A DNA stretch of 64,000 nt from Mucidula mucida (GCA_015501055.1 JADNYV010000146.1:30266-94265); one strand, 5' to 3'. Positions 32,977 through 45,957 are shown, counted from the stretch's first letter. Made by a program: numbers and translations. Notes: generated from the letters alone by a model not told the origin.

Positions 32977-33992
32977 TTAATTAAAGTTCGTCGGTATGGA
33001 AGTGTTTCGGAGTTGGAACTGAGGCTGATACCAATGGTCGAGGTTCTGGATGTCTCCAGAAGTGTTGTAAGTATTGCCATGAACGTCTCGATTCCTGACT
33101 GACATGCATCGGAGGAGACGACCAATACGAATAATCCGGTGTCGGAGCGAAAGTAGACGATGAAGACTCGGAGGGCGCGAGATCGGCGAAGGACGGTTGG
33201 AGTAATCGTAATGAAGCGTCGATGCCGCCAATGGTGGAGACGGCGAGGGCGGGTATTCGAGCGTGAAGCAATCCGATAATCGTTCGTGTAACCGGAGGTC
33301 GGTCCCTGTGAAAATATCGGTGATAGAAGTGACGCATAGAGGCTTTCAGAGGCGAGGTGGATGGTTCGGAGGGATTGGACACTGGCTCTAGCCCGGATGC
33401 AGGCAAAGTTGAAGTCGCTGCGAAACTATCGATCCATCGAGGTTTCTTGCACTGTCGGTAGTGTATGAGAGGACGTTGCTGTTGCTGGAGGGGGGAGGTG
33501 AGTCGCGACCTCGATACACAGAAGGAGTGTTTATCGTCACTGGTGTAGCGGCCTTGCTTTTAGCTGGTCGCGTTCGGACGCGGGAACGTAGTTGTGATAT
33601 TTCTTTTGATGGCGAGTGAGGCCACCACGATTAGCGAACGCGCTTTCGCAGTCCGGACAGGCGTGTGGGCGCTTTCTTCGCTAATTTAGAGATGAGTATA
33701 CTAGTTGATTTTACAAGAATTGGGAAACTCACTGTACGTTCATATGATCTCGGTAATTACACTTTTGAACAAATGTGAGGGTGCAACTGGGAACTCGCAG
33801 GCTATGTTCCTAGTCATTGAAAGAGATCAGTGGATGATCAGTCGAGGAGAGATTGCGTACTGGGATTTCCGAACGCGGGTTGGGAGAGGAGAGCTTGCCA
33901 GCGGCGTACTTTGATGATTGACGGACCTAGTAGTTGTCAGAGACGATGTGCTGCCGCGCGGAAAGAGGTCTTACAATACGGACTGGAGGCAT
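32977..33992 (-). CDS. C2H2 zinc-finger protein
   Basis: About six exons on the minus strand, reconstructed by frame continuity: MPPVRI, then QSSKYAAGKLSSPNPRSEIP, then a degenerate finger (PSCTLTFVQKCNYRDHMN). The next exon carries a canonical finger, CPDCESAFANRGGLTRHQKK with YH after it (C-x2-C-x12-H-x4-H). The remainder is Ser/Pro-rich (SESSSSTFAPTPDYSYW) and the last exon ends NTSIPTNFN at 32977. Each junction has GT-AG ends, about 240 aa in all. Probably a DNA-binding regulator; one finger alone leaves specificity open. Confidence 0.65.
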
Positions 33993-34470
33993 TGTGGTGA
34001 TGACGAATGTGAAGCTTGGAAAGTGGGAGAAGACATGCTAATGAACGCATGCTTATTTATATGCGAGCGACTCGAGAGGAACTTTGTCTATTGATCAAAA
34101 CCAATCATGTGTAGTCCAACAGTAGCTGTATTAAGCAATGTGCAAAGAGTCCGTCCGTCACTTGGACTGAAGCAAAGTTGCAGACATGGCCCGGCGCTCC
34201 TTTGTAATATGTGTTCCTTTGTGTTTTGGCCTCCGACTTTTAGTAAAGGTCAATGCGCTGAAGAATTGGATCAACCTTTGGCATGTATATCTAATCTCAG
34301 CGTGGAATCGCTCGGTCAAAGGCCAACAGGCTTGTACAGCCACTCGGTTACGGCATGCCATCTGGGGCGGGTCGAATAAGTAGAAAAGGAGGGAATCGCG
34401 TCCAATAGTGATATGAGAATAGATATAACGTCTAGAATACACCCGAAACGTACAACAACACTCAGCGAGG
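33993..34470. promoter_or_regulatory. Intergenic region upstream of the C2H2 gene
   Basis: 478 bp between the C2H2 start and the ASF1 stop. It contains a possible TATA-like stretch (TTATTTATATGC near 34052) about 60 bp upstream of the C2H2 start. Nothing else is recognised. Confidence 0.3.
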
Positions 34471-35201
34471 TTATGATAGTGACATGTCGCCATTAAGCTG
34501 TGGCTTTTCCTCCTCCGTGTCATCCAAGTCGTTCGCTGATGGAACGGCAGCCGAGGTTGCTGCACCCGCGGCTGTAGATCCTTGCTGAGCTGGTATAACA
34601 TCCCTATGGATCGGTGAGTGGGTCGCGCCACACAAAGACGAAGAACTAACCACTTGATCTGGAATCGCGTGACGCGAGGCTTCAAACTGATATCACGAAC
34701 GAGGCGCTCAAACATTATTTTTGCGGGAGGATTCTCCTTCATCTCCTCGTTGTCGTATTCCGTGTTCTGATAATAACCGACGCGCACGAATTCCTGGTCT
34801 TTGTAGGAACCAGTAAGGATGAGTGCAGCAACTCCGAGTACGTCGTCTGCGGGTATCTTTATGGGGTCCGGCGCGGATCCCTCGAATTCAAACGAGTTTA
34901 CACCAGATGGGACTGGTCCGACGAGGCAGTCGTCGAGTTCTTGATCCAGGTCCTCGTTACCAGGCGACGACACGTATATAAGTTTCCATTCGAGGTCTAA
35001 GGACAATTATGAGAGGAAGTGAGAAGTAACTCCGACATTGTCATACCATCTTTGAGCGGCGCGATGCATTCAAAAGTAACACGAAAACGGTAAACGTCGG
35101 AGAATTTGGCGGGATTGTTTATGAATTCCACGTTCTGAGGAAAAGATTAAGATGGGCAGTCAAAAAAGCCAAGGGCGTACCCGAATTGTGACTATAGACA
35201 T
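34471..35201 (-). CDS. ASF1: Histone H3-H4 chaperone Asf1
   Basis: Four exons: 35201-35181, 35134-35047, 34996-34651 and 34603-34471, summing to 588 nt and 195 aa. Exon 1 encodes only MSIVTIR. The core reads NVEFINNPAKFSDVY, FECIAPLKDDLEWKLIYV, CLVGPVPSGVNSFEFEG, DQEFVRVGYYQNTEYD and PRVTRFQIKWDVIPAQ, matching the immunoglobulin-like Asf1 fold (residues about 1-155). An acidic tail follows (DLDDTEEEKPQ). Asf1 binds H3-H4 dimers in nucleosome assembly and disassembly. The gene diverges from the RasGEF gene across a 370-bp shared promoter. Confidence 0.96.
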
Positions 35202-35571
35202 GGCGGTGGTGGTGGTAGCAGACCAAAGCGCGTTTGCGGCTGATGGGGAGAACCGATGGTCACGTGCAAGTGATCTCTTTTGTTTTCCTACCATCATCGA
35301 CGTGCACGACGTCGGCGGCGGCGACGACTTCTACGACGCCAACGACCCCCACGACGTCGAGACCCTCGGCAACGACGACGAGCGCATAGCATACCGTTCT
35401 CGCCCTCCAAACGGCTTGTGCCCTGTTGACTCACGCCCCGCCATCTCTGCCCTCATCCGGACCACCTGTAACGATATTTTCCTGCGATATTCACCGTCTA
35501 GAATGTTTCAATAGTTTTCTTGCTCTCCCGCTGCGTATTTGTCTCGTTGTACTCTTTGCATCCATCTCATC
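35202..35571. promoter_or_regulatory. Divergent promoter of ASF1 and the LTE1-like gene
   Basis: A 370-bp interval between divergent starts. It includes a run of trinucleotide-like GACGACG/GGCGGC repeats (about 35300-35380) that opens a spurious frame. No TATA box is obvious. Confidence 0.45.
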
Positions 35572-38500
35572 ATGACCACGCCGACTCCCCACTTTGCCCC
35601 CCATTCCCATCATAAGCCCCACCGACGACCCGCGTCCGGACACTCCGCTCGCATCACGGCACGCCCCGGAAATCATTACCACCGCCGATCCGCTGGGTAG
35701 CCTTTCGCCCGCCTCGTCCGCTGCGCAATCCCCCACTTCATCCACCAATTCGTCTCAGGCTAGCTTCATGCTCCCCTTACCTACAGCTTCCTCCAATGGC
35801 TCCCAGGCGTCCTTTTCTTATGTAGAAGGGTTAGACACCAACGGTCCATTGCCCCCCGAAATAGCAGGCGCCGATATCTCAATTGCTCGTAAGTACTGAT
35901 GTATCATCATCACAGCGCTTGTGGTTGACTGAACCATCATTCCAGCGGACGGTAGTTTTGTGGAAACGTCATCCGGTGCTGCTGCACGGGAACTCAAGCG
36001 CCGTTACGACCAGCACTATGGTGTCAACATGGAGGTCAGGTCCCCATACGCTATCACGGCCTTTGTCAATCAGCACGGGAAGCAAACGTACCGTGTTGGG
36101 TGCGTCCATCTACCTGATCCTTGTCTTTTTAGTTTACTTATATCTGCTCAGGCACCGGGGTCAGTCTGCCCCAGCTGCATCGGCTGCTGAAGCAGAGTCG
36201 AGTACAATGTCCCGCAATTCTCTCAATAGCGTGTCTCCGCAGTCCCGAACTAAGCGACGCTCGCGTATGAGTGTCCACGCTGTATACAACGTGTTCAAGA
36301 ACGGCAATTCGTCCTCGTCCAATGGCCAGTCCCGGAAACTTAGGAAGACCCGCTCAATACCAGACTTGAATGGCAATGTTCCATTGGCATCCCCCCCTCC
36401 CATGACGCGTACACACTCGCACAGTGTAACCTCCATTGACGCGCCCCGACTTCCAGAGTTTGATTCGTCTATACACAATGGCGATCCTTCTACCGACTTG
36501 TTCGGAGCAGTCATGGATTGGTCAAATTATTCATCTCCCAATCACTCGACACATAGCCTTAGCCTCCCCGGAGAAGGCTCGTCGAGCGCTGGTCAATCTT
36601 TCGATCACGAGGGATCCCGTCACCAGCCAGATCCTATCGCTTATCCTTTTGGTCGCGGCGTCATGTTTACCGCGCCGCGTAAAGCAGGTTTGGAACACCT
36701 TCGACAGCCTCGACATTTGCGAGAAATGCAATCCTTTGAATCCGCTCGCACAGCACGACAGTCCGTGGCGTCGGATAGATTCACCGAACCTTTGTCACCT
36801 ATACCCGCCGAACTCTTTCCAGACGATCAGGAACCTGCCCGACCTCCTTCTGCGATACGCATTCGTCCTCCCCTCCCGGAAGAGGAAAGACCGGAGATCA
36901 TCACAATAAGTCCTGATACCGCTATGCATTCTCGCTTCTCGGGAGATGTGTTCGATGTCATTCAGACGTACCGCGGTGTACCTACCATCGACAAATTGCT
37001 TTCGGAGGCAGAGGACACCGATGTGATCCGGCTGACGTATAACTCAGAGGAGGCCTCTGCTCCGCGTAATGACCCACGCTTCGTGATCTGGGGAGAGATT
37101 ATTACCGATGGCGATGATGTCTCTATCTCCCAGGAGAGCTATTCGTCGGGTGCACGATCGTCGAGTATTTCGAAGCGACGAAGTCGTCGTGGAAAGAGCC
37201 CAGATGTGCCTAATGTGCGCTTGACTTCGGGAGAGGACGTGCAAAAAGTCATCATCGCCGCCTCAATTGAGCGCTGGATAGCCCAGTTGACCAGTGAGCT
37301 GAATTATGACGAACTGCTCAACTTCTTCTTGACTTACCGGACGTATGTCGGGGCTGTGGACTTATGCCATCTCCTCATATGTCGATTTCATTGGGCGCTA
37401 CAGAAAACAATTTCGAACATTGACGACACTGTCCGAAGAATTGTTCGACTACGGACTTTTGTCGCTTTTCGATATTGGCTTTTGACTTTCTTCACGGTAG
37501 ACTTTTTACCGAATAGGGATCTGAGGCTCCTATTTGCCAGTTGGATAAACTCTTTAATGCGCGATCCTATACTGGTGAAGTACACTGATGGTTTGGTAAG
37601 TTTATGTTCTGATTTTCACTCAATTTATAGTGCTGATTCCGTCTTAGAGTATCGTCAAGAAGCTCAAGAAGGTTGCGCAGGATTGCAAAAAGCGTCATAC
37701 GCGGACACCTTCGCAGCCCAAGTCTAGACCGTCGAGTGTTAGTGCTCCGGGACAACATCTTCTTGGCCAAAGCTTCGCGGAGGCAACCAAAAATCTAAAC
37801 CAGGACGAGGATGACTCAGATCTGGATCTTGATTTTGTGCTTGTAGATGAAAACTCTACGGGTGGTGGGACAGCTCTGAGCAATATTCATTTGGGCGGAG
37901 GTGTTGTATCACCGACAGGCATCACGAATTCCATGGCATCATCATCCCTTTCCATTCTCCAACGCACGGATTACGCTCCAGGGCCTGATGCTGATATGGC
38001 GCTTCCTTTCGTTACCACCGCCGCGACCCTCCCTATTCATTCCAGTGCGCTTTCACGCGCGCTCGTGAAGACGATAGGCCGCCTAGGTCGGTGGAAACGC
38101 GTCTTGAACAGTAATAATCACAGAGCTACGGCCCCGAGAACACCGTCTGGTGTGTGTACGGATGTTTCTGCCTTTGATTTGGAGTTGTCAGTTTCGAGAG
38201 ATCTGCTTACGGTGCATGGCGGCGTCGAGCAGTATCTCAAGCTCATTGACAACCAGCCGTCTGGATCCGCAGTTTCGTCCCTTCCTCTGGCCTCAGTCCC
38301 TCCGCCGCCTCCCACCAAATCAGATCCGTCATCATCAGTGGCGACAGCGCCGCCCGGCAAGCCACTTGAACCCCCTCCAGGATATGCTGAATCCACTCGT
38401 TCAGTATCTTCTTCCGCCCCCACCTTTTCCTCCATACCTCCTTCAAATTCCCCAGATCCGGACGCCGTGTCTCTGGCACGGTCGTCCTCCACAGATTCAT

Positions 38501-40559
38501 TTGGCGAGGAGTTGTCTCCAAATCGCAGCTCCGCCAAGTTTGCTGGTTTTACTTCCCCGTGGCAGTTCGATGTTGTGTCCATCGACGATCTTGACTTATC
38601 GGATTCGTCTTCTGACCATGGAGGCGTAGGGCCTTCCTCTCCGCCTGGGTTGCGTCGTCCTAACAAGAAGCTCCCCTTGAGACGCGATTTTGAGTTTGTG
38701 CGTCGGTCGGATACTGTGTCCTCCATGAACGTGACGAACCGGGACTCTGTTGCTTCAGAGACCAGCTCTGCTGCTTCGTCAGCGTCGATCGTTGGTTTGG
38801 GTGGTCCCATACAACAATGGCAGATCAACGCTCTTGTAGACTCGCTCAGCGATGACGGGGAAAGAGGAGATGCGAACGATGCTTTGAAACGCTTGGAAGG
38901 CCAGATCAATGTCGAAAGGCAGCAAGAAAAGGCGTCCAAGGTTGATGGTTGGGTTCGTACCATGCAGGAACGCCTCGCTACAGGCGACTACGAAGATGAA
39001 CCTCCCAGGCTCGACGATGACGAGTTTGAGGGTGATGATGGCAACGATGTTGATGATGTTGACGACAACAGTGACGAAGGGGAGCAATCAGAGGATGGTG
39101 CTTCTCAGGATCAACTGTTGGTTGTTGAAGGGCAGAGGGGTGACAACGCTAGTACTCCAGTGGCGACACAGACGTCTCATGGCATTCCGACTGGCGGCGA
39201 GTCAACGGTGCAGCGCTCGCCCAAAGCCAAACCTGATCCCGAAGACGTCGTGCCAATGGAGATCTTGCAGAGTCGCATGCCCAACGATGTTGCGTCGATT
39301 TCAGTGCCGAACTCATCTGTTGCATCCTCAGCTAATGGACATAAACTTCCATCGCCATCTAATATTCTCGGTCCGGACGCGCAGTCTCATCGATCCTACA
39401 TCCTTGCCTACCCATCTGAAACTTTCGCGCAAATCTTTACCATGATTGACAAGGATTTGTTCACCTCAGTCAAGTTTGAGGAGTTGATCCTGGATGATTG
39501 GATGGGCGAAGATGGGAAAGTTGATATATACGACTGGGCTCAGTACCTCAAAGACCGGGCTCGTTGGACGGCAGAGAAACGATTTCCGGCGAAGACGAGT
39601 GCGCTCGCGGCGTTGAGGGCGCGATTTAATCTGATGGCGAACTTCACTGTTTCGGAAATCGTTTTGACTCCCCCAGTTGCAAGACATACAGTCGTTGGCA
39701 AATTAATCAGGATAGCTTGGGTATGTTACTCGTATCTGTTCTTCGCACCTCCTGATATTTATTTCCTTAGAAATGCTGGCAAATGAACAACTTCAACACG
39801 CTTGTCGCTATTATCTCCGGGATGAACAGCAGCTTAGTATACCAAGCTATGAAGGGCCTATGGCATCGCCTTTCCGGTTTAGAGACACGCCTTTTGAAGG
39901 ATTTACGGATTTTCTCAAGGGGCGAGGACTCGTTCAAGTACATCCGACACGCGGTTGATGCAATAGTCGATGCGAAGCCTATCGAAGTCAATTCCCGGGC
40001 TCCTTCCGTTGTCAGCGGCGGTGGCACGAATGGCGGCGCACATTTAGGACATAGCGGCCCTTCAACAGGAAAGTCTAAATCCGTGGATCTGGGTGCCAAT
40101 GCTGGCAGCCCTTCAGCGACTTGCATTCCGTTCATAGGCATATATCTTTCGCAGCTGACTGTTTACTCTCGTCTTCCCGATCTCATCGACCCGACTGCCC
40201 CTCACACCATGGTGTCCATAGATCCTTTAACGTGGAACTACGACACCCTTTCTCATCCGGAGGTTTTCGATACCCTCCAATCGCTGCCACCTGGTATTCA
40301 AATGGAACCGCTCATTAACGTTCATAAGCAGCGTTTACGAGCTGGCGTCATTAAGCGCCTGGTGGCTGGACAACATATTGCCACTGGTGTGCAGTGGGGC
40401 TGTGATCGGAAGCTTCTGCAGAAATGCTTGAGGATGCGGGCGATACCACATGATATGTGTAAGCGCGCTCTAGGGCTGCGCGAGATGGCTAGCCCTGGTC
40501 CGAGTTCATTGTCGAAATCTGCTGGTAAAGAGACCGAATGGCTCGGAATCCATGTATAA
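35572..40559 (+). CDS. LTE1: LTE1-like guanine nucleotide exchange factor (RasGEF_N + RasGEF)
   Basis: Five exons: 35572-35888, 35946-36099, 36152-37595, 37648-39720 and 39771-40559, about 1,590 aa. The N-terminal third is Ser-rich and presumably disordered. A RasGEF_N domain lies near residue 520-635 (VQKVIIAASIERWIAQLTSE, then NFFLTYRTYVGAVDLCHLL). A long acidic linker follows. The catalytic RasGEF (CDC25) domain spans about 1220-1560 (YPSETFAQIFTMIDKDLFTS, CWQMNNFNTLVAIISGMNSS, CIPFIGIYLSQLTVYSRLPD). Known: Lte1-type proteins act in mitotic exit signalling; GEF activity for the yeast protein is disputed. The start is uncertain: ATG 35572 reaches the main frame only if the C6 tract at 35597-35602 has one extra base. 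Confidence 0.88.
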
Positions 40560-40990
40560 TGACCTGTACGACTTAAAATGGACTCGCTCACATCGTTTTC
40601 ATTCTTGAATAGGTATATATATATATCACATAGAATATTTGCTTTCCTTGCTATCCTTCCTCGGGGCTGTTCTGTTGTTTTGAATGCAAATCTGATCAAC
40701 TCTGCGCGTTTTGTTTGCGCTTGATTATGTTGACATCGGTGCCTAGGCCCGCCATCCGACCAACTTGCGTTTCCATAACTTCGCGTCTTCTAAAGATCAC
40801 TCTCAGTCCGAAAGGGGAGTGTTGACATGTAAACTATCTGATAGGACAAGATATCGGCCAGTTCTCGAATGCTCAAATCGCCTTGGATGCTAAAAGCTGT
40901 GAGCCGCGACCATGATGGTCAGGACCCATAAAATACGTTCGCCGTCGAAAGCGATGACCTTGTCTGGAACCCCATCCCAACTAAATCGGT
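40560..40990. other. Intergenic
   Basis: Contains a short (TA)n stretch near 40615-40626 just after the RasGEF gene and nothing else recognised. Confidence 0.5.
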
Positions 40991-41464
40991 ATGGCTGGAA
41001 TAAAGCGCGCCTGCGGTCCGCCTCTCTTTATATTGACCTGCGCATCTCTTTTCTTGTCGAGTCTCGCCTTCATCTTCTCGATGCTGCACCTCGGCTATGA
41101 TTCCTTCTTTACAATACCGACCGTGTTCGGCGTCACCGTGATCTACCACGCGACCGTGCTCACCATGGAATACCGCAACAGCACGCGATTAGAGGCCACC
41201 CCGTCCACCACGCTCGCCAGCGTCGTGTGCGCGGCAGTGGTCAGTGCGTTATGGCTTGGGGCGTTCACCGTCATCTTGCTGGTGTCAGTTCTGTTTGGGG
41301 CGAAGGCGATCGTGGGGGAGCGTCAGGCGTTGTGGCTGCTGGTCGTGCAGTGTTTGCTTTCCTTCGCGGAAGCAACGGTCATGTTGGCTATTGTAGTCAG
41401 GACCTCATATGAGCGACAACAAGGGGGCTCAGGGAATTGGAGACGCATGGAGGATACGTACTGA
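40991..41464 (+). CDS. Small four-helix membrane protein (MARVEL-like)
   Basis: A single exon of 157 aa. Four hydrophobic segments: about 10-35 (LFILTCASLFLSSLAFIFSM), 42-62 (FFTIPTVFGVTVIYHATVL), 78-105 (SVVCAAVVSALWLGAFTVIL) and 118-140 (LWLLVVQCLLSFAEATVMLA), with a short cytosolic-type tail. This layout is common among small basidiomycete membrane proteins of unknown function, some annotated as MARVEL-like. ATG 40991 directly precedes the first helix. Confidence 0.65.
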   Translation: MAGIKRACGPPLFILTCASLFLSSLAFIFSMLHLGYDSFFTIPTVFGVTVIYHATVLTMEYRNSTRLEATPSTTLASVVCAAVVSALWLGAFTVILLVSVLFGAKAIVGERQALWLLVVQCLLSFAEATVMLAIVVRTSYERQQGGSGNWRRMEDTY

Positions 41465-41868
41465 GAGGTACGAGGAAACGTTCCATTTCTTCCACAGTCC
41501 TTTGCTCAACGAAGGGGTAGGTGGAAATTGTACGAGGGGCGCAAAAAATGTATAGTAGTCGAGTTTGAATACCCCGTGGCCGCTAGAACTGGCTCACCTG
41601 ATTTCACGACACGCTCGCGCTCGTGAGACCCCATCAATGCTTTTGAACCTCGCCATATGTCTCTTCTTCTGCGGTCCAATTGAAAAGGAATCCCGTGCGC
41701 AGATCTCGAGGTCTTGTGTCATGATCCCACCACATTGCTTCCACACTCTCATGTCTGACGCGATATTGTCCTTCTGATTATTCTGCGAACCGCCGTACAC
41801 TCTTCGTTCAGCCTATAAATTGAGCGTAGCGACATTGAAGGGAACCCCATCATTGACATCGTTTCGTC

Positions 41869-42630
41869 ATGGTTCAACTCTCCTCCTTTTTCGCAGCTCT
41901 CACCGTTGTCACCGCTGTATGCTCTGCCCCCACGAAGCGTACCGTCGCGCAAGTCGAGGCGGACATCGCGACGATTTCGACTCAGGTTACTGCGCTCGAC
42001 AATGCCATCACTGCTTTCCCCGACACCGGAGGCAGCCTCATTAATGCTCTGGTCGGCGCTCCATTTCGTTTGTCGCTTGCAGCGAGCTGACAATACGCTA
42101 GGCTATTCACAGCAGTGCGACGACCTTGATTTCGACACTGAGTACTGCAACGACCGATACGCAGGTTCGTTCCTTAGTTTATTGTTCCTACTTTAAGCAC
42201 GACTCAATGGCGCGTCTTCAGAACACTGCTGCCTTCAGCGAAGCCGACGGTTCCACCATCCTTGCCTCTGTCGAGGCCTTCGAGCCCACCATTCTCCACG
42301 CACTTACTGGGATTGCCGCTAAACAGCCCGCGTTCGCAGGTATGGTACCTGTTTCATGCCTCTTTTCTCAACTTTTGACATCCGCCTTTCACAGCGCTTC
42401 CCATCGGTGGGATCCCGGCCCTCGTGCTCCAGGACCTGCAGAATCTGGATGCCGGCACTGCTGCTTTCGCTGATGCTCTGATCGCAAAGTCCCCTGTATG
42501 TTAACGTTAGGACTTGCTGAATAGCTGATCGATCATTCTTTTGATGTAGGCCGACCTTGTCGACGAAGCCAACGAGATCAAGTCTACTATCGGAGACGCG
42601 TTCGACACTGCGATTGCAGCATACCAGTGA
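41869..42630 (+). CDS. Hydrophobic surface-binding protein A (HsbA) family, secreted
   Basis: Five exons: 41869-42051, 42102-42164, 42222-42339, 42395-42495 and 42550-42630, joining exactly in frame to 181 aa. A signal peptide is evident (MVQLSSFFAALTVVTAVCSA, cleavage near APTKR). The mature part is Ala/Thr-rich and helical: VAQVEADIATISTQVTALDN, LISTLSTATTDTQ, EADGSTILASVEAFEPTILH, LVLQDLQNLDAGTAAFADAL. This is the HsbA pattern. Known: HsbA of Aspergillus adsorbs to hydrophobic surfaces and recruits polyesterase; basidiomycetes have many paralogues. Confidence 0.85.
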
Positions 42631-44065
42631 TCTGAAGCCATTTCATTCATGAACGTGTTTTGGTATACCAACTTGTAAACAATATTTGAAGTATTTCTTG
42701 ACTTGACTTTGTACTATTCTTGGTATCATGTACTGGACAGAATGAACAGTTTCGAGTGGCGCAGGAAATTGAGGTTCTACATACAACATCCTTTTAGCAC
42801 TTTAAGTTCAAGTTACTTATCTTTGTTGCCTGAAAGATGACTTGCACTTAAAGTTGCTATTCAATCAAGGAAAGAACTGCTCACTGAAAGTAAAGTTTAC
42901 GTAGCTAAGTATCTGTGCTAATGAGCAAGAGCCAAAAGCTGAATTCAAAAATAGCTTATGCATCATTTCAAATCTGAGGAGCTTGAGCCACACTGTACTC
43001 TTCAATCTACATTGCAAGGTCTTCGAACCCGCACAGAATCTCAGTGTAGGTTGCCGTTACCCCATGATGAGAGAAAAAGGCACCAGTCTTCCATCTGCCC
43101 AGGAGAGCCAGAGCATCATGTGGCGCAAATGATGGTCGTAATCGAAGCAGCTCGACTAAAAAATATAAGGTGCCAATCAATCTTAGAGCATACCTTTGGC
43201 AGTAGACTAGGCCTTCTTGAGGGAGACGACGAAGGTGGTTCTCTAGCGCACTGATTGGCCTTGTTCGCGCAGACGTCTCTTTTCAGGAGAGTCCATGCAA
43301 AGCGAGCTGCGCCGCTACAGAATAGCACTAGTACCGTTAGCTAGATCCAGAAATCTCGTGCTTACGACACGTCGGCGGAAGGACTAGAAGTGGGCTTTGT
43401 AGCATGACCAGTTGCCAGACCAGACCAGTGGCCCGTCGGTGCGTCCGGATCGGTAGGAGATAGAAAGAACCGACCGAGTACCTCGAGGAGATATGAAGAT
43501 TCAACGCCTCGCATTCGAATATTGAGCTTACTTCAAGCGCTGCTGCCTCGAATGATTTGATGAGGACTAGAGAAAACCGATTGACCCGGCTGGTGGGTTT
43601 AGAGCGGAGAAACGGGAAGGTCTCATGCAAAGCGGTCATTGAAGCACGTTGAAATGGACAGGAACAAAGCTGCTTTGTCCTGCTGTGCGGACGCAACGCC
43701 CACAGCCGTTGGGTGGCGAAAATCACAGGGGCTCGTCCGGCTTGTCGGCAAGCCAGCTGGATCCTCGTCTCCATACGCCCGCCTTCGCTGCGCCAGCGTC
43801 CAGACTAAGGCGGAATGCATACTGACCCGCCTTGAGTATAATCCTAAGCGCAGTACTGCTGTGAATAAATAATTGGGCACGGCTGTAGAAGTAGCCATGC
43901 AATTAAAGAATCATCATTCAGACTTTCGGAAATATCCGAACCCAGTGCCCATTCACTGCAATCGCCCTTCTCCTTTGCCCAAAGCCATCACTTGCGCTGC
44001 AACTCCTTTCTCGTTCCACGCCACCCTCTTGTCGCACCACATTCTCCCAGAAAATTACCTGCAGC
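42631..44065. other. Gene-poor stretch
   Basis: About 1.4 kb without a supportable gene. Frames at 42958-43254 and 43337-43898 have no domain and no convincing splice structure. Confidence 0.5.
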
Positions 44066-44761
44066 ATGAGCATGTCTGATTTTGACGCCACGCCTATTTT
44101 ATTTTTCAGCGAGACTATCTTGGAGACGGCTGAAGTCGTTCGAGGGCTAACGTCATTTGGCGCTGAATACCTTGAAGCCTCAGAGCGACTACGTAGCTTC
44201 GTGATGTCTTTCTCGTGGCTTATTCCTGATAATGCTGATATGGTATGTTTTTCGCCTTGTGGACACGCGACGCATGAGCTGAACAGTGCCACTTTCCCAC
44301 AAACAGATTTTAAAGCTCGTAGAGGTAAGGGATCTATTTCTAAAGCGTTAAACAAGCCTTTTCCCCTTCTCTTATCTCTCAAACGTACCTGCTGAGACTG
44401 ACGCGCGCTCCATCGTTAGATCTCACGCGACACACTTTTGCGCTTGAACATCCAGATTAACCCAGCCTCCTTTTGTAAATACGAGCTCCGTGATTGGAAA
44501 GCAACCTATTTCAATCTCCTGCATGCTCTGAGGGCCAGGAGGAATTCGTTTCCGTTGTCGACTCAAGGTATGGGTTTTTCGCTCTCAGCAGGGTCTAGTA
44601 AAATTCACTGGACATTTACTATCCATCCTAGATCGAGTAGCCCGTCTGACTCTCCCCCTTGCCTATCGGCCGCGACGACCGGCGGGAGTGAACAGAATCA
44701 GGCGCATTCGTTGTGGCACCACAAAGCCGTACCCGGCTACCCAGCGAGAGCCCGAGAATGA
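44066..44761 (+). CDS. Hypothetical protein, tentative three-exon model
   Basis: The start at 44066 or 44072 (MSMSDFDATPILFFSE) opens an exon ending DNADM at a GTATGT donor (44242). A short second exon (ILKLVE, from about 44308) and a third from about 44420 (ISRDTLLRLNIQINPASF) can be joined with GT-AG introns. The frame then runs to 44761 through a Ser/Pro-rich tail. The first two exons look like protein; the tail may be wrong. No family is recognised. Confidence 0.35.
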
Positions 44762-45178
44762 CTCTCATTTAATGCCTCGTAAGTGCTACAGCTGCTCATA
44801 TATTAATGCACCAAGCTGATGCTTGTCGATCTATGGCAGCCCCAGCCAAAATTCCGACATCGCGGAGAAAGCCTAGCGGCCCACCAATGGTCTTTCCTCC
44901 CGAGATCACTCGGCAGTTCTGGGTCACCGAATCTAGCAAAGGCAGGGAGGACTCTCCTGAAGATGGAGATCAGGCAGCAGCAGAAGAGCAGGACGACTCG
45001 TCATACCGGCCCTTGCGACTGCAGCCTCTTACGAAGCGGTTTGGGATCTTTTGTGGTAGTTCTGTTTCCATGTTCAGGATGAGGGATTGAAGAATTGTAC
45101 AATTATGGCATTCATCTTTCAGGTTTTACATTATGCAATGGATCAACTTTAGGGACGACGCCTCCGAGTCTGAGCAGC

Positions 45179-45723
45179 TTAATCCACGAACAAACCCCCT
45201 TCGCGCTCAGGCGTGTGGCGCGCTGGTGATCGAGAAGGCGTCCGTTTCCCCGTACGTATGGTATCCAACTGATCTCTCCAGCCTAGGAACTGTCGCAGCA
45301 GGCGGCTCTCTGATCCCCCCTCTTCGTTCTCCAGAACGGTGATGACCTCGCCCAAAGCGTGATCCAGTTTCCCAAAGGCTTCATTCATGAGAAATGGATT
45401 CGCGATGAACGCGCCTGAGTTCTGATGCGACAATAGGGGTGGCGCGGGCGGGGGTGCTGGGAAAGCGGTTAGCGTTTAGGTATAGCGTGAGCAAGCAGTG
45501 GGGTGCGGACAAGGATCGAATTGGGGGTAGACCTGGGAGTAGAAGCGTATGAGCTGAGAATTGAAGAGACCATGTCGTAGCTTACCCCTCCGGGATTCTC
45601 GATGGTTGGCGACGGGGGTAAGCCCGACGAATGAAGGCCGGGGAATTTGGCATCCTCTAGCAAACTGATATTTAGTTTCTTATAACGCGTCGCGCGAAAG
45701 AGCGAACCGTTTGTGGTGGTCAT
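45179..45723 (-). CDS. Hypothetical protein, Pro-rich linker and charged helix
   Basis: Three exons fit one frame. Exon 1 from 45723 (MTTTNGSLFRATRYKKLNIS) ends PTIENPGG. A short exon VYPQFDPS follows a 53-bp intron. The third exon continues PPPAPPLLSHQNSGAF, then a charged helical segment NEAFGKLDHALGEVITVLEN and LLRQFLGWRDQLD. The 3' end, after IRT, may contain another intron. All three junctions preserve frame, which supports coding. Not recognised. Confidence 0.5.
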
Positions 45724-45957
45724 GGCGGTAATATACCAAGGCTAGAGAGGTGGTGGCACTGGCAGTCAGCTGAACGAACTCGCGATGGCTGTCTGATATA
45801 TGAATTGATTATTATGACGTCATTATCGGATTTGTCTTCAAGACTTCCGGCCGCCTGCGGCAGTTCCTTATGACGCAGACCTATGCGTGTGCGTACAAGG
45901 GTTCGAACTGTCCATTAGGATATCATAGAAGCACGTAAAATACATCTTCATCTCAAT

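Noticed and set aside
35152..35514. 120-codon frame in the ASF1/RasGEF promoter
   Set aside because: Overlaps ASF1 exon 1 on the other strand and is driven by GACGAC-like low-complexity DNA.
38118..38963. 281-codon minus-strand frame inside the RasGEF gene
   Set aside because: Antisense shadow of the Ser/Pro-rich coding exon. The plus-strand frame has the RasGEF domains and correct splicing.
43337..43898. Overlapping minus-strand frames as a gene
   Set aside because: Two frames overlap without splice logic, and their composition is arginine- and serine-rich as expected for non-coding DNA.
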